64,000 bases of DNA from Mesodorylaimus sp. YZB2_4 (Eukaryota > Nematoda > Enoplea > Dorylaimida > Dorylaimidae): positions 1 through 64,000 of the forward strand of contig JASANH010000715.1 of NCBI GenBank assembly GCA_030248295.1, given 5' to 3'. Shown in pieces: positions 46,269 to 57,339 of this stretch. A program made the translations under genes and the position numbers. The notes under the pieces are model-generated. The model saw only the letters and a program-made list of their open reading frames with translations, ran no database searches and was not told the DNA's origin. Positions within the stretch are counted from its first letter, which is position 1; every line of letters starts with the position of its first letter.

Positions 46269-46659
46269 CTAGGAGGTAGTAAATTATCTCATTGATATGT
46301 AGATGCGAGTCTATACAGTCATACAGCGCATACAGTCTGTCGACAACTCGAGTAGTTGGCGCGCAATCCGTCGCTCCGCGCACAGTTGTTGTATTCCCAC
46401 CAATTCTGGTCAATTCTCATACTGCACGATGTGGAGGATGTCAATGCAGTGTGCGCACAGACCGATTGATCAAACAAGCCAAGCTTTTCAAACTAAAACT
46501 TGTTCATACTTTGTTCTTTTCCCTTGTTTTTTTGTGGGGCCAAGCCCGTTTTGCTGTAAGCCGCCAGCAGTCAAACCTTCTAAGCAAGGCTGTGCGGGGC
46601 TGGCACACAGAGCAGCCTTTCTCTGCGTGTCTCCACTTGGAGCACCTCCACGCGAGGGC

Positions 46660-47075
46660 ATCTTGGACAGGACACCGACTTTCTTGGATGATGGCGGATG
46701 GACTGTGCACCCTGCCGGTGTTCGACAACTGAGACTGTCCCCCCCCCCAACTTGGAGCCGACGGTACTGGGAGAGGCACCTACAGTATAAGCACCGCCGC
46801 ACGAGGAGGCATCTGGACTGGGCACCGACTTCCCAGCACAATGATGGGCTATAAACCCTGTCAGGGTTCTACTGTACTCCTGAACCCTCTACTCTATGGC
46901 TTCTGTCTTCCCGCTCTGAGCACCTCAGCGGTACAGGGTGGGTAACTCACAGCCTGGCGTGCTAGGTCAGCGAGGATTTATGGTTCGCAAACCGATCTCC
47001 GTCACCAGTGATCGAACCCGGAACGAGCCTGACCAGAGAGACGAATCGCTGCACCACAGCGGGCCATTCTTTTCC
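46660..47075 (-). repeat. SINE-like repeat family 2, longer copy c (minus)
   Basis: The tRNA-like head lies at the high-coordinate end (complement of GCTGTGGTGCAGCGATTCG, GGGTTCGATCACTGGTGACG). The body extends to a GATGATGGCGGATGGACT segment, shared with the copy at 58840-59065, so the full family is longer than 200 bp. Confidence 0.65.
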
Positions 47076-47079
47076 CTTC

Positions 47080-47604
47080 CTTGTCGGTCCGTGCGCACAC
47101 TGCGTTGATATTCTCACATCGTTTTGCAACAAGAAAATTGCCCAGAATCTGCGGGAGTTCAAAACTTGTACGCTGTAATCGAGTTAGCGAAGCGATGGAT
47201 TGTTGAATCAGAATACCAGTTGATTTATCTTGAATTTTGGGTGTACCTGTTCAGACAGAAACGTTGTATTACCTGCAATAGAGCGGACCACAACTAAGAA
47301 GAAAACTGCTGCAGGAATCGAATAAGCCTCCACCATTTCAACCCCAGACTAAATGGCACTCCCACCATCCAAGCAAGGAGAGCTGTGTAGACATCCCAAT
47401 ATCGAGGACACATTTCAGTGGGTCGAAACAAAGGTATCTGCGGGCGATTGGTGCCTCAGGTAACTCCGATCAGTTCGACCCCTTTGGATCGATTCCGACC
47501 CGGAAGGTATCCGCGGGCGATTGGTGCCAGCTGAGGGGGTGCAGACTACAATGAAGCCAGCTTATTGGTTGCTTGTTGGTCTAGAGTTGTAGAAACACTT
47601 TATC
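47080..47604. other. Stretch inside the inverted-repeat loop, no gene seen
   Basis: No supported coding region. GGTATC.GCGGGCGATTGGTGCC occurs twice (about 47430 and 47505), a short direct duplication. Confidence 0.4.
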
Positions 47605-50424
47605 TTATAGGACTGTAGGAGAAAAAAGTCCCAAGAGATCAAAAATCGCGGCGATGAATTGCAGCACTGTGCGCTTGGTCACGCTGGCAGCAGCGAATTG
47701 CGTAGGCGCACTAACTGAAAGAAGATCAGATTTAGGGTTCCAGGTCAATCCTAGAACTGAAAATACATCGCCAGAGGCTCGATCTATTTGAGGAATCGAA
47801 CCCACAAATTCTGACGAATTGGAACACCATTCGCGGACATTCATCGATGCAGCACTAAAAAGTTTTTTAGTCTTGGTGTAAAATTTCGAAGCCTCACCTG
47901 GATTCAGAACTCTGGTGACGATGTTGTCAACGTACAAATTAACCAAAATTCTCTTGGCCGTGTCACTTGCGTCCTGATTCAAATGATACGTAATCGTAGC
48001 AGACAATAAAAATGGACTTGCAATAATCCCAAAGGGGACACGGGTAAATCGAAAAATTTGCATATTGTCGACTGTCTCTAATCGCTTTGGACCTTTCAAC
48101 CACAAAAATCGGGTCAGGTCCCTCTCAGAAGGTTGTAAACCGATTTGCAGAAAGGCCTTTTCAATGTCGGCTATTAATGCAATCGGGTTCAATCGAAATT
48201 GAATCAAAATTCCACATAAGTCCTCCAGCAATACTGGTCAACGATGCATGCATTCATTGATGCTAGCATTTTCCTTTTTCAATTTCGCAGATCCTCAATT
48301 TAGTCGTTTTTGTCGGGAGTAATCACTGCGTGGTGAGGAATATAGTGCTCCCGACCAGTAGCTACCGAATCCTCGACCTTTTCGATGACTCCTTTCTCAA
48401 TCTGGTTATCCAGGACAGATTGATACTCCTCAAAAAATGTGGCATCACCCTTGTGACCACGCAATAATGAGTTCAAACGTCCCAATGCTAACTGAAAATT
48501 TGAGGGCAGCTTGTGCTCCCTTCTTTTAATGCCAAGTCACATTGTATCGATTGTCCTTGCAGGACTGTCTCATTAAAGTTTTTTCAAGGCAGCTTCATCG
48601 CGGACGTCATCAGTACGATCTTTGATTCCGATCGTATCCAAATCCCAGAATTTTGATAAGTCCTTGTTTCGGGCCAAGGGAAAGTCAGCTTCCATAAATG
48701 GAGTACTCAGATTACTGCAGGACACAAAAGCATATTCATAGCCAAGACCGCATTTTGCGAACAAGGCTTCAATTTCGAATCGTGACGGCCAGTCAGTATC
48801 CAACCGACTTTAGTGCTGATCAAATATAATCCAGTGGACAATTCGATTTTGTCCGTATCGATCAAATCGCAATGATAATCACTGCCGATCAAAAGTTCCA
48901 CATAAAAGTCCTTAGTCTTAGCTGGAATCGTGTCAGCCAAACGCAGGCTTTTATCAAGCGATTCGAACCGTTTCAAATCGATGGAAATCCGATGCACTTT
49001 GCAAGTGATCGTTAGGACCACATTCGCGGGAAATTCGAATTTTGACATCGACGATTTTACTTTGAATTCTTTATGGAAGGGCGGTGCCGAAAGTGTAAAC
49101 TTCCAGTTCCTCAGTCCCGCGTGGGCGCAAATTCAATTTTTTCATCAATCTCTCCGAAATATAGCTCCTGTGACTTCCCGGATCTAATAGCAATCTCGTA
49201 GTCAGCGGGTTCGAGTGTTGTTGTTACATGACAGGGACCAACGCAGTGTGTAACAAGACTGATTCTATCGATGCTAAAAGGGAATTCTCTTTTTTAGGTT
49301 GACTTACCTTTGGAGTCTCCGTGTGAGACACGTTCTCTAAAGCCACATTGGCCATCTCTGGACTCGAACCTGGTCTAAATTGTTTCGGGCACAAGCTGCT
49401 GTGGTGGGCTTTGACCTTCTCGCAGTAGAAGCACGGTTTCGAGCCCTTTCATCAAGCGATATCGTGACCAGCCACCAAGCAATTCGTGCATTGATTTCCT
49501 TGAATCTTTTGACGTCGAGCTTCTACCTTAGGAAATGCTCTGCACTCCGAAGACCAATGACTGGTCTTATCACAAAATACGCATCGTTTGGTTGTTGTAT
49601 TCGTAACCAAAGCACCAGTCGTTGTTGGTCGAGATTGTTGATCGTGGGGACGGAAGGACCGCCCTTTCATTGGTGGTTCTCCTCCTCCTTTCGCTTCCGT
49701 GGCTGTAGCACCAGCCGACTGCTGAGCATGGCATTGCTCAGCTGCTTCTCGAACATTGACATATCGACGCAAATTCTTGCGCAACGTCTCGACATTTCAC
49801 CCCTCTTCTCTTCTTTGTTTGTCCAATCGGATGACCGCTCCGATGGTTAATTTCGATTTGATCAATGGGATCATCGATCGGCTGTTAATGGTTTCTTCTA
49901 GGGCGTCCAACAAATTAAAATGACGCTCCATTGCGTCCACAGTATTCCTCAAACTGTCCTTTTGATTGGTCGCCGCAGGTAAAGCACTCAAATCTGAGAC
50001 ATGAGCATCGATTATGCGATTCGGGTCTCCAAATCGTTGTTTAAAAATCTCAATGACCTTTGGGTAATTATCGGCTGTAACAGTCATGCCTTGTACAGCT
50101 GCTTTAGCTCGATCGATCAATTGAGGCATTAACCAATTCATTTTCTCAATGTCCGAAATCGATTCATTGCCGTGAATTGACTACTCGAAACTGTCCCTAA
50201 ATTCCTGCCATTTGATTACAGTGCCGTCAAAGGTAGGCAACTGCAATTTTGGCAGCTTGATTCGGCTGACCCTGTCGGTGATGGATTCGACCACACTTTG
50301 GCGGGAGTCCGCTCTTGCCATTTGCTGTTCTCGCTCTCGCTCTCGAGCGACTCGTTCGTCCTCGACATCTCAGTCTCGAGTAATGCGCTTTATTGCGCAA
50401 TCATCAAGACCGTGATTGCGCATC
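47605..50424 (-). mobile_element. Decayed BEL/Pao gag-pol fragment
   Basis: Read on the minus strand: DUF1759-like gag (LPKLQLPTFDGTVIKWQEF near 50240), zinc knuckles (CVFCDKTSHWSSEC then CTNCLVAGHD near 49480), a DUF1758-type protease region (LLIGSDYHCDLID near 48880), then reverse transcriptase (IADIEKAFLQIGL; LYVDN in place of YVDD near 47940). It is broken by several stops and frameshifts, lacks LTRs, and lacks RNase H and integrase. Its 5' end abuts the right inverted-repeat arm exactly at 50424/50425. It belongs to the same superfamily as the copy at the window start, in opposite orientation. Confidence 0.88.
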
Positions 50425-51521
50425 AATCAATCAGTGCCCCTTCAAGCAAAAATTGCAAAGAGGAACATAAACTATCCCAAAGCACCCTTGATAGTTTGTG
50501 TGAAAGACTGCTGTTGCGTATTCTCCTGGCTAGTGAGGCTATTTTGCGGTCCGGTGACCTTGAGCACTCTACTGTGTGGTCTGAAAAAGAGCTCATCGAT
50601 TGCACCCAGGAATGCCTGCATCAAAAAATTAATTTGGGCTCAGTAAAACAAATGTTTCAGGTGCGTCGCAGCATAACTGACCATTCAGATCGGACAAGCG
50701 TAAAACGCCCTCCAGACACCAATTCTATGCAGCCTAAGAACGTCAAATGTAAAGTGCGCTCAATTTCTTTACACTGCACAACTGTCAGCTTAGGATCAGC
50801 GAGTCGTGGTCCTGTTACAGTGTCGATCATGAATGCACTTCTACGCTGGTCGCTCCTGACTGCGCTCGATCGAGACACGCGAATGAGACATATGACGATC
50901 ATTACTCTGGGGATTTCTTATCAGCTGATAATGGTGTGGCCGTTGGAAGCCAGGTGGAGTACTCTCCAGCACATCGTCCTTTGTGGTCGTTGGTTTTCTT
51001 CGCTATTGCTGTCGATCGGCGCAGTATCGACCATGATCGTCATTTCTGCATATTCGCCAGACGCTGATATTCTTCGAGCGGAAAATGTGATCGCGGCGAT
51101 TCAGGGCCGAGCAGCGCCAGTTTTGGTCGCAACGAAAATACTAATAGTCGGGGAAGGTGCTACTTTGGTTGTGCATTTGTTGGGCGTCCCATTTACGTTT
51201 ATCGCCTTCCTGGCTGTTGGCTGCGTCGTACTTCATACCTTGTTCCTGCTGTCGCTCATGCTGGCGTCTTTGTTTCCAGTCACTGCCCATGCGTGTTTGA
51301 CGCCTAAGATCGAGCCGGACCCGCAATTTTCGCGTCTCTTGATTTGGTACAAAGCTGATTTGTGCGTCCTTTTTCCGCAAGGCGCGCCTTTGCCTGATGG
51401 TTTTCCTCAAATACCTGTCCTGAATCTGGAAACAGTGACGCAAGATGTTTGGTCTTCGATTGGCGAAGTACCCCCTTGGGTAGTCATGAAATTGAGGGAC
51501 GTTGCCCCATCGAACGGATGA
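50425..51521 (+). CDS. Multipass-membrane protein ORF, right-arm copy
   Basis: The frame is open across the arm and beyond its inner edge, to TGA at 51519-51521; the true start is unknown and upstream exons are possible. N-terminal third: polar, with SLCERLLLRILLASEAIL and ELIDCTQECLHQ. From about 50830: four or so hydrophobic helices, including RHMTIITLGISYQLIMVW, FSSLLLSIGAVSTMIVIS and GVPFTFIAFLAVGCVVLH. The tail reads FPQIPVLNLETVTQDVW...EVPPWVVM. The pattern faintly resembles the sterol-sensing domain of SCAP- or HMGCR-type proteins, but no diagnostic motif is seen, so no function is assigned. Only a few residues differ from the left-arm copy. Confidence 0.5.
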
Positions 51522-52468
51522 TTTCTTTGATTTTTAGTGATAGTGAGATCAAGTCTGATAAAGAGACGATGATTGGGCTTCCCACTTGTACAGTATTCTT
51601 TGCATGCTTCGCTGCGAGTAGTGCGTCTCGCGAATTACTGTTCGTGCTTCAGATTTGAAAGATCATGTACCCTGATTTGTTGTTCTGTAGGCTGAAAGTT
51701 TGTAGAGGTACTATATGTGCGGTATCCTCCCGGAATGGTAGATTCTAGAGTCGATTTTTGTTTTCTAAGAATACGAGCTGAGATGACTGTTTCTTGGCAA
51801 ATGGACGGCATACATTTTTGCGTACATATTGTCGTACCAAGAGTGTGAAAACAATTCTATGCTTGAGCAGGTTTTGATCCTCCTAATGGCGTATATGCTC
51901 CAGAAATGATAAATGATATCGCTCGCTTTATCTGAAGGCGGCCAGGTGGCACCACTGAAGTTTCAGGATTGGGTGGCTAGTAGAAGGAGCCAGGACTCAC
52001 GACTGAGACGGCGCTGATACTGTAGCTTAGGATTTGTTTCTCTGTTTTGTCACTGGGTGATCTAAAGACCGGAGGGACGCACGCTGGAAGTGCAACTCGA
52101 TGTGGTGCAACGCGCTTTTGGCATATTTATATTGTCATGTCATCCAAAGTCACCCCACGCACACTTGTTTGACGCATCACGTCGAACTATACTTGGGGCT
52201 TTATTGTGGGACTCACAGCAGATTGCTCAACGTGATTCCCGACATCTGAAAAAAAGCATTTGGCGTGCATACCCACGAGTACATTTCTTGATTACTTTGG
52301 CGCTCACAGCCAAGCGAACGCCTTCGCTGGCCCACAGCGAGTCGCTGTCTAAAAACCTGGCGTAACCCATCCCAAAAAAGGGTAGGGTTGGGTTTTGGGA
52401 CCCAACGTCGTCACCCCCAAAAACTACAGCATTCTGTGCGCACCAGGACAAGATTCTGATTGTGGCCC
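50425..52468. repeat. Right arm of long inverted repeat, about 2.04 kb
   Basis: Inverse partner of 39940-42018. The inner edge starts CAATCAATCAGTGCCCCT; the outer edge lies near CTGTGCGCACCAGGACAAGA. The spacer between arms is about 8.4 kb. Confidence 0.9.
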
Positions 52469-52796
52469 TGACCAAAATATTCTGTCAGCTTCAGTTTCAT
52501 TGCGACACTGTTTTGGATTGTAGACTCCTAACTTCACATCATTAGCGTGTAAAAGAATGGTGAGAAGTTGATTAAAGCAGTCATTTTCATGCCGCTGCAA
52601 TGCAAAGTGCATAGCGAGAGCAGGTGCGGGTACGAAAGTGGCGTAGTGTAAAGCCACTAATGACTACGTGAATTGCGGTGTAACGTGCAGCAAAGCCGCG
52701 GAGCAATAGCTCGCCTGGCAGTCTATCTGGCGCATCGCTCGCGAGTGGTCGTGTTTGATTTGTGTGCACAACGTGAACTGAATCGTCGAATCGATA

Positions 52797-54011
52797 ATGA
52801 AATCGAGTTTATTCAAGTTCCTCTTCATTTTCGTCTTCATTTTGTCACCATACGTTTCGAATGGCAACAAAGAGATCATGCTCGATCTGATTCTAGTGAT
52901 CAAACTACAAGGCGAAAAAGTGAACATAACTGGTATGACGGGACTGACTGAAAAATTTTTGGGCAAATTAAGCGACTTCGTTTCGATCGATTCGTTGCAA
53001 AGTCGAGTAGCCGTGCTTACGGACGCTGGAGACGGTGACTTGAAAGAAGTGTGTTCGTTGAAGGATGGTACTGATGTCACAAGCATCCTCGACGTCAAGT
53101 ATAAAATCCCTGAACAAGTGGTGAGTACGAATACGCCGCGAGGATTAAACAACGACCAGCTGATGGCCAAAATCAAAGCTCACGTAAAAGATGGTGATCG
53201 GCCCGAAATACCCAACATCATCGTCCTGATAGCCGCTAAAAATGGAGATATGACCGCTCGTCAGCAATACGCCGATAATTTCGATTCCGTGCACATCCGC
53301 TTGGTGGCCCAGAACTACGAAAATGGAATGGTAGTCATCGTTTCGTCAGAGACAAAAGGCGGTGATCGAAGTTGGACCAAAATAGCCGAGACGTTGGCCG
53401 ATTGGTTGTGGTTGAATACGCAAAAATGCTCGATCAGCGTGAAAGACACGCCATGTTTCTACACCGAAGTGAAGCAATGCATGATGGAACGAACCTACGC
53501 CATGGTCGCCGATAGCGATCCACCAGGATATTGTCCAAATGGGAATAGCCAACTCGATTGCGAACGAGCCCAGTGCAACACCACGTGCGAAAATACGCTG
53601 ACGTGGTCAAAGTGCGAATGCAAAGACAATACGCAAAAGCATATTCGCAACTCGACTGTGGAGAAAAGGTTCTACGAAAACTGCCCGTCATTCGTTGAAA
53701 AGACAAGGAAATGCGAGAAACCGTGCACGAAAGTGCCCTACACCCCTGTACTGGAAATGTGGCAAATCGTAGTCATCACGGTGGCTGGGGTTGCCTTCGT
53801 CATGTTCACTGTGCTCATCCTCATTTGCTTCCTGGTTAAACGACGCCGACGCAGGATCGCAGCTGTTTCAACTGCTGGCCGTACGGGTTCTGCAAGTCGT
53901 GGCAGCGTTGGCGGAGGAAATCAATCGGCGCCGTACCAGCAAAGGCGCGGTGGTACTGATCGCAGTGGGCGGCGCAGTCCATCAGTCCAAAGGAGCTGGA
54001 CGCGAAGGTGA
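52797..54011 (+). CDS. Type I membrane protein with VWA-like ectodomain, 404 aa
   Basis: Single open frame with a signal peptide (MKSSLFKFLFIFVFILSPY), then a region of about 190 residues that reads like a von Willebrand A fold: a hydrophobic first strand LDLILVIKL, SRVAVLTDAG, PNIIVLIAAKNG and WTKIAETLADWLW. The metal site DxSxS expected after the first strand is absent (KLQGE), as is the TDG motif, so metal-dependent adhesion is unlikely. Next comes a Cys-rich segment of about 95 residues (CPNGNSQLDC, CNTTCENTLTWSKCEC), one transmembrane helix at about 322-346, a KRRRRR stop-transfer and an Arg/Ser/Gly-rich cytoplasmic tail. The best start is ATG 52797 because it begins the signal peptide. 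The protein family is not recognised. Converges on the BPI/LBP gene. Confidence 0.75.
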   Translation: MKSSLFKFLFIFVFILSPYVSNGNKEIMLDLILVIKLQGEKVNITGMTGLTEKFLGKLSDFVSIDSLQSRVAVLTDAGDGDLKEVCSLKDGTDVTSILDVKYKIPEQVVSTNTPRGLNNDQLMAKIKAHVKDGDRPEIPNIIVLIAAKNGDMTARQQYADNFDSVHIRLVAQNYENGMVVIVSSETKGGDRSWTKIAETLADWLWLNTQKCSISVKDTPCFYTEVKQCMMERTYAMVADSDPPGYCPNGNSQLDCERAQCNTTCENTLTWSKCECKDNTQKHIRNSTVEKRFYENCPSFVEKTRKCEKPCTKVPYTPVLEMWQIVVITVAGVAFVMFTVLILICFLVKRRRRRIAAVSTAGRTGSASRGSVGGGNQSAPYQQRRGGTDRSGRRSPSVQRSWTRR

Positions 54012-54151
54012 AGCTCGTCAACGAGTCACAGCGATGTTCGATTGGAATGACTGCTGTACATGGCTTATACTTGGAATGAAATTGTTAATGCAGGTGATCT
54101 CATGTCTTGCACTAACAAATCTCACTCGAAATCTGTTTTGTAGCGCATTAT

Positions 54152-54157
54152 TTTATT
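54152..54157 (-). terminator. Candidate poly(A) signal of the BPI/LBP gene
   Basis: AATAAA on the minus strand, 132 bp past the BPI/LBP stop, lying inside the presumed 3' UTR of the VWA gene. Confidence 0.4.
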
Positions 54158-54206
54158 TTCCTCCCTTATTAAAAGCGCTGGATTTCCACTTGCACATCAA
54201 AATTGC

Positions 54207-54236
54207 AATAAAATCGCGCGTCCGTCAAAGAATAAA
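54207..54236 (+). terminator. Candidate poly(A) signals of the VWA gene
   Basis: AATAAA at 54207-54212 and again at 54231-54236, 196-220 bp after the VWA stop codon. Confidence 0.5.
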
Positions 54237-54288
54237 GCGCATACACGCATTATAGCACATAAATTACACGAAAAGAGGGGCCCTCAAA

Positions 54289-56922
54289 TCACTGAGTTCT
54301 GGCACCACTCTTGGTTGCGTCAGGTAAAACGCGAACGTCGGAATCGATTTGCATAGTACGTTCCATCCAGCGCAATGTGGGTTTTTCGCACGTGTATCCA
54401 TCGACCAATGGGATAGGAAATTGAGCGTATTGAGCGAAAAACACGTTGAACATTTCATTGAAGATTGGAATCGATAATTGAGCGAGTTTCGCCAAAGTTG
54501 GTTCGGACAATTTGAAAAGACGGGATTGAACAGGAGGTGGCGACGATTGAGTCAGTCGAATGTCAGTGATGTTGACTGTGCCAGTGATGCTAGAAAACGA
54601 GGTGGGTCAAGGGCGTGGCGCGAAACAAACATTCTGTTAAATTTCTAAAAAGCCAATCTGGATTCCAAGTTAGAGCCTAAAATGAAAATCTCCAGAGGAT
54701 TTTCAGAAAAATTTGGAGCTTCGCGCAGACAATTTCGCAAATCACGAATTTTAACCCTGATCAAGCTCTAAACTTTTTAAAAGCGCCTACAGTCCACCCG
54801 GAAATCCAAAATGAAACTGATGGCTTACTTGCAAGCACACGTTTTGGGCACGAAATCGCCACGCATCGATTGAATATCAGCTCGGCCAAGGAGTTCACGT
54901 TTTCCATCTGATCCAATCGCACCGTAGACCTCGATCATGCCACCGTCCACACCGAAATTGCTTTTCGAAGGCGATGAGCGAACGATGACTTGCAGAGGGC
55001 GTTGACTTTTGAAGACCAAATCACCCATTCGATCTTTGTCGCTCGAATCGCCACTGCTACTCATATTGTCGAAAACGGAACCGAGGCACAGGGGACTCGA
55101 TTGACGAGCAGGACCATAGGCTGGCCGGGCTCTGGCAGCTGCCTGAGCTGCCGGGCAGTCCAATTTCAACAGATTTTTGATGGGTGATGTGGCGGGCAAA
55201 TGATCGATGGCCGAAAATCGATACTGTTGAGCGTGGACGTGATAGAGCAACGTGTTTAAGACGTGGTCGCTCAACAAGAACGAAATGGTAGGCTCAGCCA
55301 AGTCGTCGAGTTCGGCCAGATCGTTGGCGTAGAATGGAGCCACTGCGGAACCTCGGGACAGAACTTTGCCCTGTAAGGTGGAGATTATAGATCAGGTCGA
55401 TTCTCAAGAACAAATGTGACTTACTTCCAAAAATCCTTGGATGTATTTCTCAGTGACTTTTGGTTCATTAAGCAACAAACCATAATCGAGCACGAATCGA
55501 TTTCCGCTCGAGCTTGGTCCCAAGTTGATACGAGTGGGAGCTGTGGAAAGTTTCAGGTTGATGGTGTCTTTGATGTAAGCGCGAGCGGTATTGCACACAG
55601 CGTCTTCGAAATAGGAACGAATCTGAAAAGATTTAGGTGCTCAGACATGATTTTACAAAAGCTACAGGTCGGAGAGGGAATCGAACCAGAGCACCTCCTG
55701 GATTATGTATACTAATGGTGGCGTTGGCCTATTGCAGCAAAAGGCCCGCAAAGCCCGAAGCTTGTGTATCCAAGGGAACCTCACTGACACCTCAAAGGTT
55801 CGATCCTACTAGAGCTACATGGGTAAACAAGAGCACAGTTTCCCCGCGAGACCCCACATGGACATCGATACTAGTCGATGCTTGTGATCGATCGGCATCC
55901 AAACTTATTGATCACCCTCACCCTAGACCCCAAATCAATATCTCACCATGGACACCACTTATACCCACAGGTGAGATCTAAATACAGGCTTACCCTTTTG
56001 CACAGCAAATTATCGCACTGTTCGATGACTGTGGTAGAGTTGGAGAAACCCTCGATTTCGACTCGGAATTGTCCCAAATAGGCCTTGCACTCGCTGGTCG
56101 AAATGGTGGGTTTGGCATCCCAGGTGCGCGCCAGCTGATTGGTCACGTTCATCTCGGCATTGACAACCAGTGTCCTGAATATGCCACTGGTCAGTTGACG
56201 ATGTCCATTGTTGAATGGTCGATACTGCCATTCACCAATCGATACCAACCGGCCACCAGTCAGGCGTGATCGAATTTTGTAGGGGGCTTGCATTTGACGT
56301 TCGAAGGACTGAATTTTGGCCTCGGTCACTCGTGTGCCCTTGATGGTCAGCATGCCACCGCCCAAGGGGACGATCACGTCGGGGATGACCATAGCGCGAA
56401 TGGCCTGGGCGATCATGGCCATGGCGTGCTTGTAGATGGCGTCGAGTGCTTTGGTCGAGAATCGAAGTTGGGCACCGGGATTGCCCAATTTGCCACCAGC
56501 ACTCGCGTCCAATGGCTCGGCAGTCGTCGTCGGGATAGCAGTCGAGGTCGAGGGCGCCGGGATTGTCGATGCTGTCTGGGCCACCATCGGGGGAGGATTC
56601 AGTAGAAGAACCAAAAGAAGAAATGCGATTTCCATCTGAAGAACAAAAATTGGTTAGAATGAGGCGGTTGAATGGATTTTTTCAGTCTCGCACAAAAATC
56701 GATACTACGATTGATTACTGCTTGTTGAGTGATCAATCGATTTATCAATATCGACTGATCCCTTTATCCATCACTATTTTTATCTCTGATCGATCTATCA
56801 ATCTCTGATCGATCTATCAATCTGTGATTGATATAGTAATCAATCGATGCCGATCGATCACAAGTATCTATCGACATCCAAACCGATTGATCACCCAAGA
56901 CCACAACATCATTTCCTTACCA
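54289..56922 (-). CDS. BPI/LBP-family lipid-binding secreted protein, 561 aa
   Basis: Exons: 56922-56920 (ATG only), 56635-55994, 55622-55425, 55370-54829 and 54589-54289, all GT-AG and in phase. BPI/LBP proteins bind lipopolysaccharide or other lipids outside the cell. Seen here: signal peptide (MEIAFLLLVLLLNPPP), a Thr/Ser/Pro linker, then the N-terminal barrel starting NPGAQLRFSTKALDAIYKHA, a close match to the family start, with IPDVIVPLGGGMLTIKGTRV and the paired Cys (STSECKAYLG...VIEQCDNLLC). The second barrel holds LSDHVLNTLLYHVH. Typical family length is 450-500 aa, so the linker and an insert (about 55040-55180, Ser/Ala/Pro-rich) make it slightly long. Exon 1 ends exactly with ATG and exon 2 begins with another ATG, so either could start translation. 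Confidence 0.85.
55623..55993. other. Intron 2 of the BPI/LBP gene
   Basis: 371 bp between a GTAAGC donor and a TTTTCAG acceptor on the minus strand; no inserted element is recognised. Confidence 0.6.
56700..56890. repeat. ATCGATC-rich block in BPI/LBP intron 1
   Basis: ATCAATCGATTTATCAATAT and repeated TCTGATCGATCTATCAATCT (twice directly adjacent). Confidence 0.6.
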
Positions 56923-57014
56923 TTTTTATCGCGGTTTGAAGATTGCACAATTCGAAGAACCGACGTCGCTGAGTAACTCGCAAAATCACAATGACGGTTT
57001 GTTGCTCTGACTCC

Positions 57015-57024
57015 GCTTATATAG
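57015..57024 (-). promoter_or_regulatory. TATA box of the BPI/LBP gene
   Basis: CCTATATAAG on the minus strand, about 95 bp before the first ATG. This predicts a transcription start near 56985 and a short first exon that ends at the GTAAGG donor (56919-56914). Confidence 0.65.
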
Positions 57025-57339
57025 GGCCTGGTCTAATTTGCATACGAAACAAAATTACGATGGAACAATGGAATCGGCTGCAGGCCGACCAAAAAACTGG
57101 ATTCCAATGAATATTTACGTGCATAATTGGAGAAATGGAGGGGTGCTCAGGCTTTGACGGAAGCCGAAGAAAATGGAAAACATGAAACTCAAAGATCTAT
57201 GCAAATCGATGGAAAAAAGGGCTCTAGGCAAACAGTAAAAACGGGCCTGAATCAGGATTTATGACGTGAAGGGCGAGACAGAAAGCGTTGCGGAAAAGAA
57301 CATGACAGAACTGAATTTCAGCGATTGATGCGGCATGGG

